Origin: Omphiscola glabra | Taxonomy: Eukaryota; Mollusca; Gastropoda; Lymnaeidae | NCBI GenBank assembly: GCA_964017045.1 | Contig: OZ024808.1 | Coordinates: 30,359,949-30,423,948 of the forward strand | DNA: 64,000 bases | Direction: 5' to 3' | Shown here: positions 47,401 to 57,140 of the stretch, piece after piece | Position numbering within the stretch: the first letter of the stretch is position 1 | Layout: the number at the start of each line of letters is the position of its first letter | Made by a program: the position numbers and the translations under genes | The notes under the pieces: generated by a model | The model's database searches: none | What the model was told of the DNA's origin: nothing | Seen by the model: only the letters and a program-made list of their open reading frames with translations

Positions 47401-49820
47401 GCGGACGTAATTTTATGTGCCGCTTAGCGGCCCGAAAAAAATTCCATTATTCAGGTCGAGAAAGGGGGCCTGAATAGGGACACGATGGGGAGGGTCTAAT
47501 GAGCTTTGGATCAATGGCTTATTGTTGGTCTTAAGATATTAGATCACATGGAACATATTCTCGGAACGACAAACATCAAACTTGCGGTCGCTACACACTC
47601 TCTAAGCCCTAAGCGATGCACTAGCTTAATTATGTAGGCTCGCCATGCGTCACATGGAGCAAATTCAGTTCTTCAAAATCAAGGGAAACCATTTACAGAC
47701 TCATCAATAATGTTTTTTATTTAAATGAAATTCTTTTTTAAAACTTTAAGTTATTACGATAATTGTATATATCGTTTCTGGGATGTATTACTAATTTAGC
47801 TTTCGATTTCACTCAAGCTGAACTGGACCAACCCTAGCTAACCACTGAACCGACGCTTACATACTTATACCTCTTACCCCACCTGGGTCATACGCCATTT
47901 ACACGACTTTTCCATTCATCTCAGTCCTGTGCTTTCCTTTCCAGTTGCTTTTATGTGTATCCCCTACTTAGTGTGTCTGCCTTTAGCTTGCGTCTCCATG
48001 TATTCTTTGGCCTTCCTCTCTTTCTTGTTTCCCTGTGGCTTCTATGTTAGGGATTGTCTGGTGATGTTATCTGGGCGTTTACGAAGAGTGTGCTCTATCA
48101 ACCGCCATCTTTTCTTTATAATGTCTTCATCAATAGTCTCCTGGTATGTCCTTTCCAGTAGGTCTTTGTTGGTGATGGTGTTTGACCCTTTGATTTTCAG
48201 GATCTCTCTAATGCTAGTGTTCATAAAGGCCCATGCATTCTGCATAATGCTTGCTGTTCTTCTCCAAGTTTACGCTCCGTAGAACAGGACTGTCTTTAAA
48301 TTTGTGTTAAGATTCTGACTCTGATTTGCAGAGTCAGCTCCTTTGACTCCAATATTTTTTTTTTGATAGCGCAATTGCTAACCTAGCCTTTCCGATTCTA
48401 GCATTCACAACCAACCCTATCTCACCACTGAATTGACCCTAGCTAACCACTGAACGGACCCTAGCTCACCACTCAATTTACCCTAACCTATCACTGTATT
48501 TACCTTGGCTCACCACTCAATTTACCCTAACCTACCACTGTATTTACCCTGGCTCACCCCTCAATTTACCCTAACCTACCACTGTATTTACCCTGGCTCA
48601 CCACTCAATTTACCCTAACCTACCACTGTATTTACCCTGGCTCACCACTCAATTTACCCTAACCTACCAATGCATTTACCCTAGCTCACCGCTGAATGCA
48701 CCCATTTACAATCTTGAATGCATATCTTGAATAATATGAAGAAGTAATCATGACAAAAACAGGCTGCGCATAGAACGTGTATGTTTTTTTCAGACAAGCG
48801 TAAGATTTCTGATAGACTGAGCCCCATATTGACGTCAACTCTTGCACGACGCGTTGTTGTTGCATGAACCTAACAAAATTCCACAACAGAAATGTTAAGT
48901 GGAGCCGAATTCAACACATTTGAAATCATCCTTTTGCCGATAGCTTTTAACAATAAATGGCTGTTGTAAATTAGCGAATTAATAAGAGAATTAATAAGCG
49001 AATTAATACGCGAATTAATAAGCGAATTAATACGAGAATTAATAAGCGAATTATTAATAGAATTAATAAGCGAATTAATAAGAGAATTAATAAGCGAATT
49101 AATAAGATAATTATTAAACGAATTAATAAGAGAATCAATAAGCGAACTAATAAGAGAATTAATAAGCGAATTAATAAGATAATTATTAAACGAATTAATA
49201 AGAGAATCAATAAGCGAACTAATAAGAGAATTAATAAGCGAATTAATAAGAGAATTAATATGCGAATTAATAAGAGACTTAATAAGCGAATTAATAAGAG
49301 AATTAATAAGCGAATTAATAAGAGAAATAATAAGCGAATTAATAAGAGAATTAATAAGCGAATTAATAAGAGAATTAATAAGCGAATTAATAAGATAATT
49401 ATTAAACGAATTAATAAGAGAATCAATAAGCGAACTAATAAGAGAATTAATAAGCGAACTAATAAGAGAATTAATAAGCGAATTAATAAGATAATTATTA
49501 AACGAATTAATAAGAGAATCAATAAGCGAACTAATAAGAGACTTAATAAGCGAATTAATAAGAGAATTAATAAGCGAATTAATAAGAGAAATAATAAGCG
49601 AATTAATAAGAAAATTAATAAGAAAATTAATAAGAGAATTACTAAGAAAATTAATATCCCAATCGAATGTATCGAGGATATTGGTTTTTGGTTTTTTTTA
49701 TTGTTAAGACAATATTGAGATTAACCAAAGTTAAATGCACCTTTCCCATCTAGTTATCCGCTCCTGCCTTACATCGCCCATGGAGCTGAGAATGTCCGGC
49801 CACCTTGTGACTGTAAATAG
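38373..49820 (+). CDS. Gene 2: secreted CpcT/CpeT-like protein, six-exon spliced model
   Basis: Join of 38373-38448, 41115-41269, 42265-42398 (or the identical 43703-43836), 45562-45712, 47177-47292 and 49754-49820; total 699 nt, 232 codons plus stop. All junctions are GT-AG and in phase. It has a signal peptide (MRLQAVVTLLCIASWLRGA). The mature part matches the CpcT/CpeT lyase layout: LLTFLSMYSGSFDNAKQV, ITFYLEQVIYG (family FYVEQ), DPYNF, RRPECQIVYMQ...VFVGTFPDC (family GC....F.G....C), SRSIERD-type region and LPYI. Family members are beta-barrel proteins that attach bilins to phycobiliproteins. A snail has no phycobilisomes, so the substrate is unknown; another bilin or small ligand is possible. 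The family call rests on motif order, not on a search. Confidence 0.6.
38869..39476. mobile_element. Possible mariner-type MITE in gene 2 intron 1
   Basis: The left end has CACCTCGGGTTACGAA with AATTCGTTCC; the right end has GTAACCCGAAATACTACTG followed by TA. These form worn inverted repeats like TIRs of non-autonomous mariner elements. A (CT)n microsatellite has grown inside (39310-39362). Confidence 0.4.
40106..40303. mobile_element. SPIN-like hAT non-autonomous transposon
   Basis: Starts CAGCGGTTCTCAACC and ends GGTGAGAACCACTG (inverted repeats). Inside are SPIN-like blocks: GGTCGCGAACCCTTTGGGGG, CTAAGACCATC, AAAACACATAT, CGAAAATAATTTT and CATTAGGAATGG. Flanking 8-mers TGTTGGTG and TGCTAGTG match at 6 of 8, as expected for a worn hAT target duplication. 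It sits in intron 1 of gene 2. Confidence 0.8.
40398..40690. repeat. 48-bp tandem array
   Basis: Six units around GTGCTGCTAATGTACTGATT in gene 2 intron 1. Confidence 0.9.
41115..41269 (+). CDS. Gene 2 exon 2: N-terminal CpcT/CpeT-like region
   Basis: Acceptor CACTTTCAG ends at 41114. Donor GTAATA at 41270 is chosen over GTGTAA at 41268, because only it gives phase 0 for exon 3. Reads LLTFLSMYSGSFDNAKQVK ... VHDSICGTFRSVIVPALPG. A (CT)n/(TA)n microsatellite begins right after the donor. Confidence 0.8.
41276..41430. repeat. (CT)n/(TA)n microsatellite at exon 2 donor
   Basis: Starts within about 10 nt of the exon 2 donor and dominates the intron start. Confidence 0.85.
42265..42398 (+). CDS. 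Gene 2 exon 3, copy a
   Basis: Acceptor TTATTTCAG ends at 42264; donor GTAAGG starts at 42399. Reads KITFYLEQVIYGVVKRM, LVIDEDDMGVIRLDPYNF. Length 134 nt, phase 0 in and phase 2 out. An identical copy lies 1438 nt downstream. Confidence 0.85.
42400..42690. repeat. 36-bp and 15-bp arrays after exon 3a
   Basis: Units with CACTTGTCCTACAACACACA begin within 10 nt of the donor; GACAGGGTTGACTAA units follow. Confidence 0.8.
43703..43836 (+). CDS. Gene 2 exon 3, copy b (identical duplicate)
   Basis: All 134 exon bases equal copy a, and both splice sites are intact. Splicing a to b would change frame and meet TAA within about 15 codons, so at most one copy can be used per functional mRNA. Confidence 0.8.
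43838..44175. repeat. 36-bp and 15-bp arrays after exon 3b
   Basis: As after exon 3a but with two more 36-bp units and one fewer 15-bp unit. Confidence 0.8.
44866..45105. repeat. 35-bp array rich in TTAGGG
   Basis: About seven units of TCTAGTTCAAAGTTAGGTTA plus GGGATAGGGTTAGGG; each holds two or three telomere-like hexamers. Confidence 0.9.
45562..45712 (+). CDS. Gene 2 exon 4: central cysteine-containing region
   Basis: Acceptor AACTGCAG ends at 45561; donor GTCAGT starts at 45713. Reads PGQFDVTKDFDEVRLEDLS, PECQIVYMQTDVNVFVGTF, PDCNCLQNR. The cysteine and F.G spacing is what suggested the CpcT/CpeT family. Confidence 0.8.
45775..46275. repeat. Two 26-bp arrays
   Basis: CTTCAGCTTTGCTTCATGAG units at 45775-45860; eleven ACCTATCCAAAACTTCCTGT units at 45990-46275. 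Confidence 0.85.
46725..46920. repeat. 12/24-bp array (ATCTATTTCAAC)
   Basis: ATCTATTTCAAC alternates with ATCTATTTTAAC, a 24-bp higher-order pattern. Confidence 0.85.
47177..47292 (+). CDS. Gene 2 exon 5
   Basis: Acceptor ACATTTCAG ends at 47176; donor GTAAAC starts at 47293. Reads SPAKGAVTLSCGGMTALVYN, RRSIERDNVLPYDFKKIV. Phase 0 in, phase 2 out. Confidence 0.82.
47828..48420 (-). mobile_element. Non-LTR retrotransposon RT C-terminal fragment
   Basis: The minus-strand frame 48245-48042 reads SIREILKIKGSNTITNKDLL and KKRWRLIEHTLRKRPDNITR, followed by an RKRGRPKNTW-type basic segment in another frame. Upstream, NQSQNLNTNLKTVLFYGA is also recognisable. This is the conserved tail of a LINE different from the RTE-like copies. 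It lies in intron 5 of gene 2. Confidence 0.75.
48420..49655. repeat. 44-bp array and 12/24-bp AT-rich array (copy 1)
   Basis: TTTACCCTAACCTACCACTG units to 48690; GAATTAATAAGC/GAATTAATAAGA units at 48974-49655, over 50 monomers. The same arrays recur at 52219-53454. Confidence 0.9.
49754..49820 (+). CDS. Gene 2 exon 6: C-terminus and stop, copy 1
   Basis: Acceptor CCATCTAG ends at 49753. Reads SYPLLPYIAHGAENVRPPCD then CK and TAG at 49818-49820. AATAAA occurs at 49842-49847 and 49953-49958. Confidence 0.8.
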
Positions 49821-50599
49821 ACGATTCGTCACGTGACTGTAAATAAAGGAGAGGTGAGATCAATCTATCCTCGACAGTAACATGTCATATATGCGAAAAG
49901 AAGAAGAAAACAAAAAGAGAAAGAAAACGCCATGTATGTATTTACAATGACAAATAAAATTTCTGCTAATAAACTAACATCCACAATCTGTTATCATAAT
50001 ATTATTATTTATTCGTGTATGCGTGTTTGTGTGTGTGTGTGTGTGCGTGTGTATGTGAGTGTGTGTATGTGTGTGATTTCAGTTTCATATTCAGTTCGCT
50101 TTCGCCTAATTCAAAACAACGAAAAAAGGCAAAATTCTCACTTCTGCTTGTGATGAAGGATTTACGTCATCGAAATTGTTTTGCGTAGGTCTCTCGTATT
50201 CTGCCTCGGTAATTTTTGTTTGTCACAAATGTGGCGAAAGATTTAGAGACAAAATTAACACCTTCAAAACACTTTTTGAACACCCCAGCTGACCGACAGT
50301 GACAACTCCCCAAACTGGCCGGTAGTGAAGACACCCCCCCCCCACCTGGCTGGCAGTGACTACCACCCAGCTGGCCATCAGTGACAACTCCAGATCTGGC
50401 TGGCATTGACAACGCCCCAGCTGGCCGGCACTGCCAAAAGAAAGCCCAAAAATATTTTAACTTATATTGTAGAGCTTTTACTTAAAATAAGTTGTGTACA
50501 TAAAACTTTAAATAAACTTATAAATAACTAGTTCATTGATGGACAATGGTAACAGATTAACTGAACACGTTTTTGTTGGCTTTACTTAAAATTACCATT

Positions 50600-51290
50600 A
50601 ATGCCTACAATGTCTAATGGCAAGTGATCTAGACTACTACAGACAATGTCTAATGGCAAGTGATCTAGACTACTACAGACAATGTCTAATGGCAAGGGAT
50701 CTAGACTACTACATACAATATCTAATGGCAAAGTGATCTAGACTAATACAGACAATGTCTAATGGCATAGTGATCTAGTCTTCTACAGACAATGTCTAAT
50801 GCCAAGTGATCTAGTCTTCTACAGTTTTAAGATGAATGGTAATCTTTTTTAATATTAGTTTTAAGATGAATGGTAATCTTATTTAACATTAGTTTTAAGA
50901 TGAATGGTAATCTTTTTTAATATTAGTTTTAAGATGAATGGTAATCTTATTTAACATTAGTTTTAAGATGAATGGTAATCTTTTTTAATATTAGTTTTAA
51001 GATGAATGGTAATCTTATTTAACATTAGTTTTAAGATGAATGGTAATCTTTTTTAATATTAGTTTTAAGATGAATGGTAATCTTATTTAACATTAGTTTT
51101 AAGATGAATGGTAATCTTATTTAACATTAGTTTTAAAATGAATGGTAATCTTTTTTAATATTAGTTTTAAGATGAATGGTAATCTTATTTAACATTAGTT
51201 TTAAGATGAATGGTAATCTTATTTAACATTAGTTTTAAGATGAATGGTAATCTTTTTTAACATTAGTTTTAAGATGAATGGTAATCGTTC
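50600..51290. repeat. 36-bp and 34-bp arrays (copy 1)
   Basis: GACAATGTCTAATGGCAAGT units to 50822; TTTTAAGATGAATGGTAATC units at 50824-51290, alternating two variants. The same arrays recur at 54400-55090. Confidence 0.9.
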
Positions 51291-51380
51291 ATTGGATTGT
51301 TATCATCCTTTTGTTTTCTCTGTTGTCTTATTCAGTCAAGAAAATATGGAACGACAAAAATATAACCCCCCCCCCCCCCC

Positions 51381-51530
51381 AGCACCAAAATCAGGCTGAT
51401 CCTCTCCATTTTCTTATATGCCTGTGAGTCCTGTACATTAACAGCAGAAGTGGAAAGTAAAATAAAGGCGATGGAGATGAGATGTTACAGAGGCATTCTT
51501 GGCATCTGCTATAGAGACCACATCACCTAA
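51381..51530 (+). mobile_element. Truncated duplicate of the RTE-like 3' end
   Basis: Identical to the first 150 bp of the element at 55182, cut after GAGACCACATCACC at the junction of the 3.8-kb tandem duplication. Confidence 0.85.
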
Positions 51531-51626
51531 GCTTTTTTAAAACTTTAAGTTATTACGATAATTGTATATATCGTTTCTGGGATGTATTACTAATTTAGCT
51601 TTCGATTTCACTCAAGCTGAACTGGA

Positions 51627-52219
51627 CCAACCCTAGCTAACCACTGAACCGACGCTTACATACTTATACCTCTTACCCCACCTGGGTCATACGCCATTTA
51701 CACGACTTTTCCATTCATCTCAGTCCTGTGCTTTCCTTTCCAGTTGCTTTTATGTGTATCCCCTACTTAGTGTGTCTGCCTTTAGCTTGCGTCTCCATGT
51801 ATTCTTTGGCCTTCCTCTCTTTCTTGTTTCCCTGTGGCTTCTATGTTAGGGATTGTCTGGTGATGTTATCTGGGCGTTTACGAAGAGTGTGCTCTATCAA
51901 CCGCCATCTTTTCTTTATAATGTCTTCATCAATAGTCTCCTGGTATGTCCTTTCCAGTAGGTCTTTGTTGGTGATGGTGTTTGACCCTTTGATTTTCAGG
52001 ATCTCTCTAATGCTAGTGTTCATAAAGGCCCATGCATTCTGCATAATGCTTGCTGTTCTTCTCCAAGTTTACGCTCCGTAGAACAGGACTGTCTTTAAAT
52101 TTGTGTTAAGATTCTGACTCTGATTTGCAGAGTCAGCTCCTTTGACTCCAATATTTTTTTTTTGATAGCGCAATTGCTAACCTAGCCTTTCCGATTCTAG
52201 CATTCACAACCAACCCTAT
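51627..52219 (-). mobile_element. Second copy of the LINE RT fragment
   Basis: Same sequence as 47828-48420, carried along in the 3.8-kb tandem duplication (offset 3799). Confidence 0.75.
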
Positions 52220-53552
52220 CTCACCACTGAATTGACCCTAGCTAACCACTGAACGGACCCTAGCTCACCACTCAATTTACCCTAACCTATCACTGTATTT
52301 ACCTTGGCTCACCACTCAATTTACCCTAACCTACCACTGTATTTACCCTGGCTCACCCCTCAATTTACCCTAACCTACCACTGTATTTACCCTGGCTCAC
52401 CACTCAATTTACCCTAACCTACCACTGTATTTACCCTGGCTCACCACTCAATTTACCCTAACCTACCAATGCATTTACCCTAGCTCACCGCTGAATGCAC
52501 CCATTTACAATCTTGAATGCATATCTTGAATAATATGAAGAAGTAATCATGACAAAAACAGGCTGCGCATAGAACGTGTATGTTTTTTTCAGACAAGCGT
52601 AAGATTTCTGATAGACTGAGCCCCATATTGACGTCAACTCTTGCACGACGCGTTGTTGTTGCATGAACCTAACAAAATTCCACAACAGAAATGTTAAGTG
52701 GAGCCGAATTCAACACATTTGAAATCATCCTTTTGCCGATAGCTTTTAACAATAAATGGCTGTTGTAAATTAGCGAATTAATAAGAGAATTAATAAGCGA
52801 ATTAATACGCGAATTAATAAGCGAATTAATACGAGAATTAATAAGCGAATTATTAATAGAATTAATAAGCGAATTAATAAGAGAATTAATAAGCGAATTA
52901 ATAAGATAATTATTAAACGAATTAATAAGAGAATCAATAAGCGAACTAATAAGAGAATTAATAAGCGAATTAATAAGATAATTATTAAACGAATTAATAA
53001 GAGAATCAATAAGCGAACTAATAAGAGAATTAATAAGCGAATTAATAAGAGAATTAATATGCGAATTAATAAGAGACTTAATAAGCGAATTAATAAGAGA
53101 ATTAATAAGCGAATTAATAAGAGAAATAATAAGCGAATTAATAAGAGAATTAATAAGCGAATTAATAAGAGAATTAATAAGCGAATTAATAAGATAATTA
53201 TTAAACGAATTAATAAGAGAATCAATAAGCGAACTAATAAGAGAATTAATAAGCGAACTAATAAGAGAATTAATAAGCGAATTAATAAGATAATTATTAA
53301 ACGAATTAATAAGAGAATCAATAAGCGAACTAATAAGAGACTTAATAAGCGAATTAATAAGAGAATTAATAAGCGAATTAATAAGAGAAATAATAAGCGA
53401 ATTAATAAGAAAATTAATAAGAAAATTAATAAGAGAATTACTAAGAAAATTAATATCCCAATCGAATGTATCGAGGATATTGGTTTTTGGTTTTTTTTAT
53501 TGTTAAGACAATATTGAGATTAACCAAAGTTAAATGCACCTTTCCCATCTAG

Positions 53553-53619
53553 TTATCCGCTCCTGCCTTACATCGCCCATGGAGCTGAGAATGTCCGGCC
53601 ACCTTGTGACTGTAAATAG
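53553..53619 (+). CDS. Gene 2 exon 6, copy 2 (identical duplicate)
   Basis: Same 67 nt and same flanks 3799 bp downstream, inside copy 2 of the 3.8-kb duplication. As copy 1 has its own polyadenylation signals, this copy is probably a spare or an assembly duplicate. Confidence 0.7.
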
Positions 53620-55181
53620 ACGATTCGTCACGTGACTGTAAATAAAGGAGAGGTGAGATCAATCTATCCTCGACAGTAACATGTCATATATGCGAAAAGA
53701 AGAAGAAAACAAAAAGAGAAAGAAAACGCCATGTATGTATTTACAATGACAAATAAAATTTCTGCTAATAAACTAACATCCACAATCTGTTATCATAATA
53801 TTATTATTTATTCGTGTATGCGTGTTTGTGTGTGTGTGTGTGTGCGTGTGTATGTGAGTGTGTGTATGTGTGTGATTTCAGTTTCATATTCAGTTCGCTT
53901 TCGCCTAATTCAAAACAACGAAAAAAGGCAAAATTCTCACTTCTGCTTGTGATGAAGGATTTACGTCATCGAAATTGTTTTGCGTAGGTCTCTCGTATTC
54001 TGCCTCGGTAATTTTTGTTTGTCACAAATGTGGCGAAAGATTTAGAGACAAAATTAACACCTTCAAAACACTTTTTGAACACCCCAGCTGACCGACAGTG
54101 ACAACTCCCCAAACTGGCCGGTAGTGAAGACACCCCCCCCCCCACCTGGCTGGCAGTGACTACCACCCAGCTGGCCATCAGTGACAACTCCAGATCTGGC
54201 TGGCATTGACAACGCCCCAGCTGGCCGGCACTGCCAAAAGAAAGCCCAAAAATATTTTAACTTATATTGTAGAGCTTTTACTTAAAATAAGTTGTGTACA
54301 TAAAACTTTAAATAAACTTATAAATAACTAGTTCATTGATGGACAATGGTAACAGATTAACTGAACACGTTTTTGTTGGCTTTACTTAAAATTACCATTA
54401 ATGCCTACAATGTCTAATGGCAAGTGATCTAGACTACTACAGACAATGTCTAATGGCAAGTGATCTAGACTACTACAGACAATGTCTAATGGCAAGGGAT
54501 CTAGACTACTACATACAATATCTAATGGCAAAGTGATCTAGACTAATACAGACAATGTCTAATGGCATAGTGATCTAGTCTTCTACAGACAATGTCTAAT
54601 GCCAAGTGATCTAGTCTTCTACAGTTTTAAGATGAATGGTAATCTTTTTTAATATTAGTTTTAAGATGAATGGTAATCTTATTTAACATTAGTTTTAAGA
54701 TGAATGGTAATCTTTTTTAATATTAGTTTTAAGATGAATGGTAATCTTATTTAACATTAGTTTTAAGATGAATGGTAATCTTTTTTAATATTAGTTTTAA
54801 GATGAATGGTAATCTTATTTAACATTAGTTTTAAGATGAATGGTAATCTTTTTTAATATTAGTTTTAAGATGAATGGTAATCTTATTTAACATTAGTTTT
54901 AAGATGAATGGTAATCTTATTTAACATTAGTTTTAAAATGAATGGTAATCTTTTTTAATATTAGTTTTAAGATGAATGGTAATCTTATTTAACATTAGTT
55001 TTAAGATGAATGGTAATCTTATTTAACATTAGTTTTAAGATGAATGGTAATCTTTTTTAACATTAGTTTTAAGATGAATGGTAATCGTTCATTGGATTGT
55101 TATCATCCTTTTGTTTTCTCTGTTGTCTTATTCAGTCAAGAAAATATGGAACGACAAAAATATAACCCCCCCCCCCCCCCC

Positions 55182-55665
55182 AGCACCAAAATCAGGCTGA
55201 TCCTCTCCATTTTCTTATATGCCTGTGAGTCCTGTACATTAACAGCAGAAGTGGAAAGTAAAATAAAGGCGATGGAGATGAGATGTTACAGAGGCATTCT
55301 TGGCATCTGCTATAGAGACCACATCACCAATGAGCAAATAAAAGAAAGGATACGTCAAGCAATTGGGCAATACTATGTCCTGACGTCTGTTAAAAAAGCG
55401 CAAACGTGAGTGGTATGGCCACGTGACCAGAAAACAAGGGCTCGCCAAAGAGATCTTGCAGGACACTACTAGAGGAGGAAGAAGAAGAGGAAGACAAAGA
55501 AAAAGATGGGAAGATAATATCAAAGAATGGACGGCATTAAAACTAGGCGATGCTATGCGTAGGGCAGAAGACCGAGAGGAATTGAGAAGAATAGTGTACA
55601 TGTCATCTGTGGCGCCCCAACGGTCGAAGGACTACGGGACCTGATGATGATGATGATGATGATGA
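55182..55665 (+). mobile_element. RTE-like retrotransposon 3' end with (GAT)n tail
   Basis: Encodes LYACESCTLTAEVE, IKAMEMRCYRGILGICYRD, then after a one-base frameshift near 55395 WYGHVTRKQGLAKEILQ, RWEDNIKEW and a (GAT)n tail. A poly-C tract precedes it. Copy 1 of the 3.8-kb duplication ends inside this element. Confidence 0.85.
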
Positions 55666-55908
55666 ACATTCGTTATTCGCCAAATTACATGTGCAAGGGA
55701 TGTGAAGGGGGGCGGTAAGACGAGCCATTTCACGAAGCGTATTATAAATATTTTAAGATAAGCTACATTGTTAGTTTCATCTCAGAAAGAAATTGAAGAC
55801 ATTTTTTTTTAACGTATTGAAAAAAAAGTATAGCGATGTTTCGCTTTTTTAAACCACACCACCCCCACCCCCCTAAACGGGGGGCTGAAAATGTATAGTG
55901 GCTTAGAG

Positions 55909-56054
55909 CAGCCTTCCCAAAACTGTGATCCACGGTCCTGTATCAGTCGGAGAGCCTTAAGTATCTTGTCCGCACCACATAAATATTAATGATAAAAAAA
56001 TACATATTTCATATATCTGGCACTGCTCTCTTTTTCAAGATGTGGGAATCTCTG
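55909..56054. mobile_element. Short hAT-type MITE with perfect 8-bp target duplication
   Basis: Ends CAGCCTTCCCAAAACTGTG and ATGTGGGAATCTCTG form imperfect inverted repeats. GCTTAGAG at 55901-55908 is repeated exactly at 56055-56062. The 146-bp length and lack of coding capacity indicate a deletion derivative. Confidence 0.8.
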
Positions 56055-56684
56055 GCTTAGAGATTATTTTGATTACATGTATTCTTCTCTGGTCGGAGAA
56101 TTGATTTTAATATTTTAAGACGCATTTTTTATTTTCCTGGTGATTAAAATAAAACACCTTTAATTATTTTGGGAATAAATCTCGTACATTGCTTACACCC
56201 ATTGAATCGACACACAGATTTCTGATTGAACGAGTTAAACGCAAGCTTCACATGATCTGCTGTAGCAGTGCACATGTTCATAAAATGTCCATAAAATTAA
56301 TCTACCAAGAAGTCAGCAAGACGGTGTGATCTAACGTCAGGTATTGAATACCTCAATGGGCGTCACGTTTTTAAGATTTGCACTTCCGGTTTTGATCGTC
56401 AGATGTCAAGTGTTTGCTAATCCGAAGCAAGTCTTATAAATAAATCCATGCCTGACTTGGCAAAGAAAATCGATTTGATCAAAAAAAGTTTACAGAGGGG
56501 AGGTCGCCAGTAGTGACGTCATTCGTAATCGAACCATGTAAACGGGGCCTAAGCGTTATTGTCGTGGACTCGGGTTGTTTGGGCAGACGGTTGTGTCATA
56601 GAAAGTTCTCCAGTGATTAATACACAGCTTATTAGACAGATTCACGGCGGTATAAACTGAGTGAATCCAAAACGCTGGCGGTCT

Positions 56685-56860
56685 GGAGTTCAATCACCAC
56701 CTACACATCACCAGCACCCCGGGTGGATGAGACTCGTTAACCTTTGATGGTAATTCTCCTAAGAGAAGGCAAACTCTGAAATCAAACCCGGGGATGGAGT
56801 CCCGTAGGCGGATAACATTGACACAATGAATACTATACGACAACTCCTGCGGCGATAAAG
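56685..56860 (+). mobile_element. Dispersed repeat, SINE candidate (copy 2)
   Basis: Homologous to 37188-37365. Begins with GGTCTGGAGTTCAATCACC, resembling a polymerase III B box. No A box or tail was identified with confidence. Confidence 0.5.
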
Positions 56861-56874
56861 GAGTCAAGCTGTAT

Positions 56875-57140
56875 CATCTCGGGACACCCCACCACATACA
56901 TTGACAGCCCACCACATACAGGACACCCCACACCATAAAGGACACCCCACCACAAGCTGTATCATCCCGGGACACCCCACCACATACAGGACACCCCACC
57001 ACATACAGGACACCCCACCACATAAGGACACCCCACCACATACAGGACAGCCCACCACATGCAGGACACCCCACCACAAGCTGTATCATCCCGGGACACC
57101 CCACCACATACAGGACACCCCACCACAAGCTGTATCATCC
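56875..57140. repeat. Array of GGACACCCCACCACATACA
   Basis: About 13 units with an AGCTGTATCATCCCG spacer at intervals; the minus strand carries a GGGG run every 15-25 nt. Confidence 0.85.

Larger units (their letters stand above)
47733..51531. repeat. 3.8-kb tandem duplication, copy 1
   Basis: Offset to copy 2 is exactly 3799 bp from the left edge. Only two poly-C tracts (near 50335 and 51370) were seen to differ in length. Carries a LINE fragment, four arrays and gene 2 exon 6. Confidence 0.92.
51532..55332. repeat. 3.8-kb tandem duplication, copy 2
   Basis: Begins with the CTTTTTT of copy 1's left edge, joined directly to the truncated RTE-like fragment. Continues past the duplicated part into the intact 3' end of that element. 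Confidence 0.92.

Noticed and set aside
48971..49718. Leucine/isoleucine-rich and lysine/arginine-rich frames that look like membrane or nuclear proteins
   Set aside because: Translations of the 12/24-bp AT-rich array, repeated again in the 3.8-kb duplicate.
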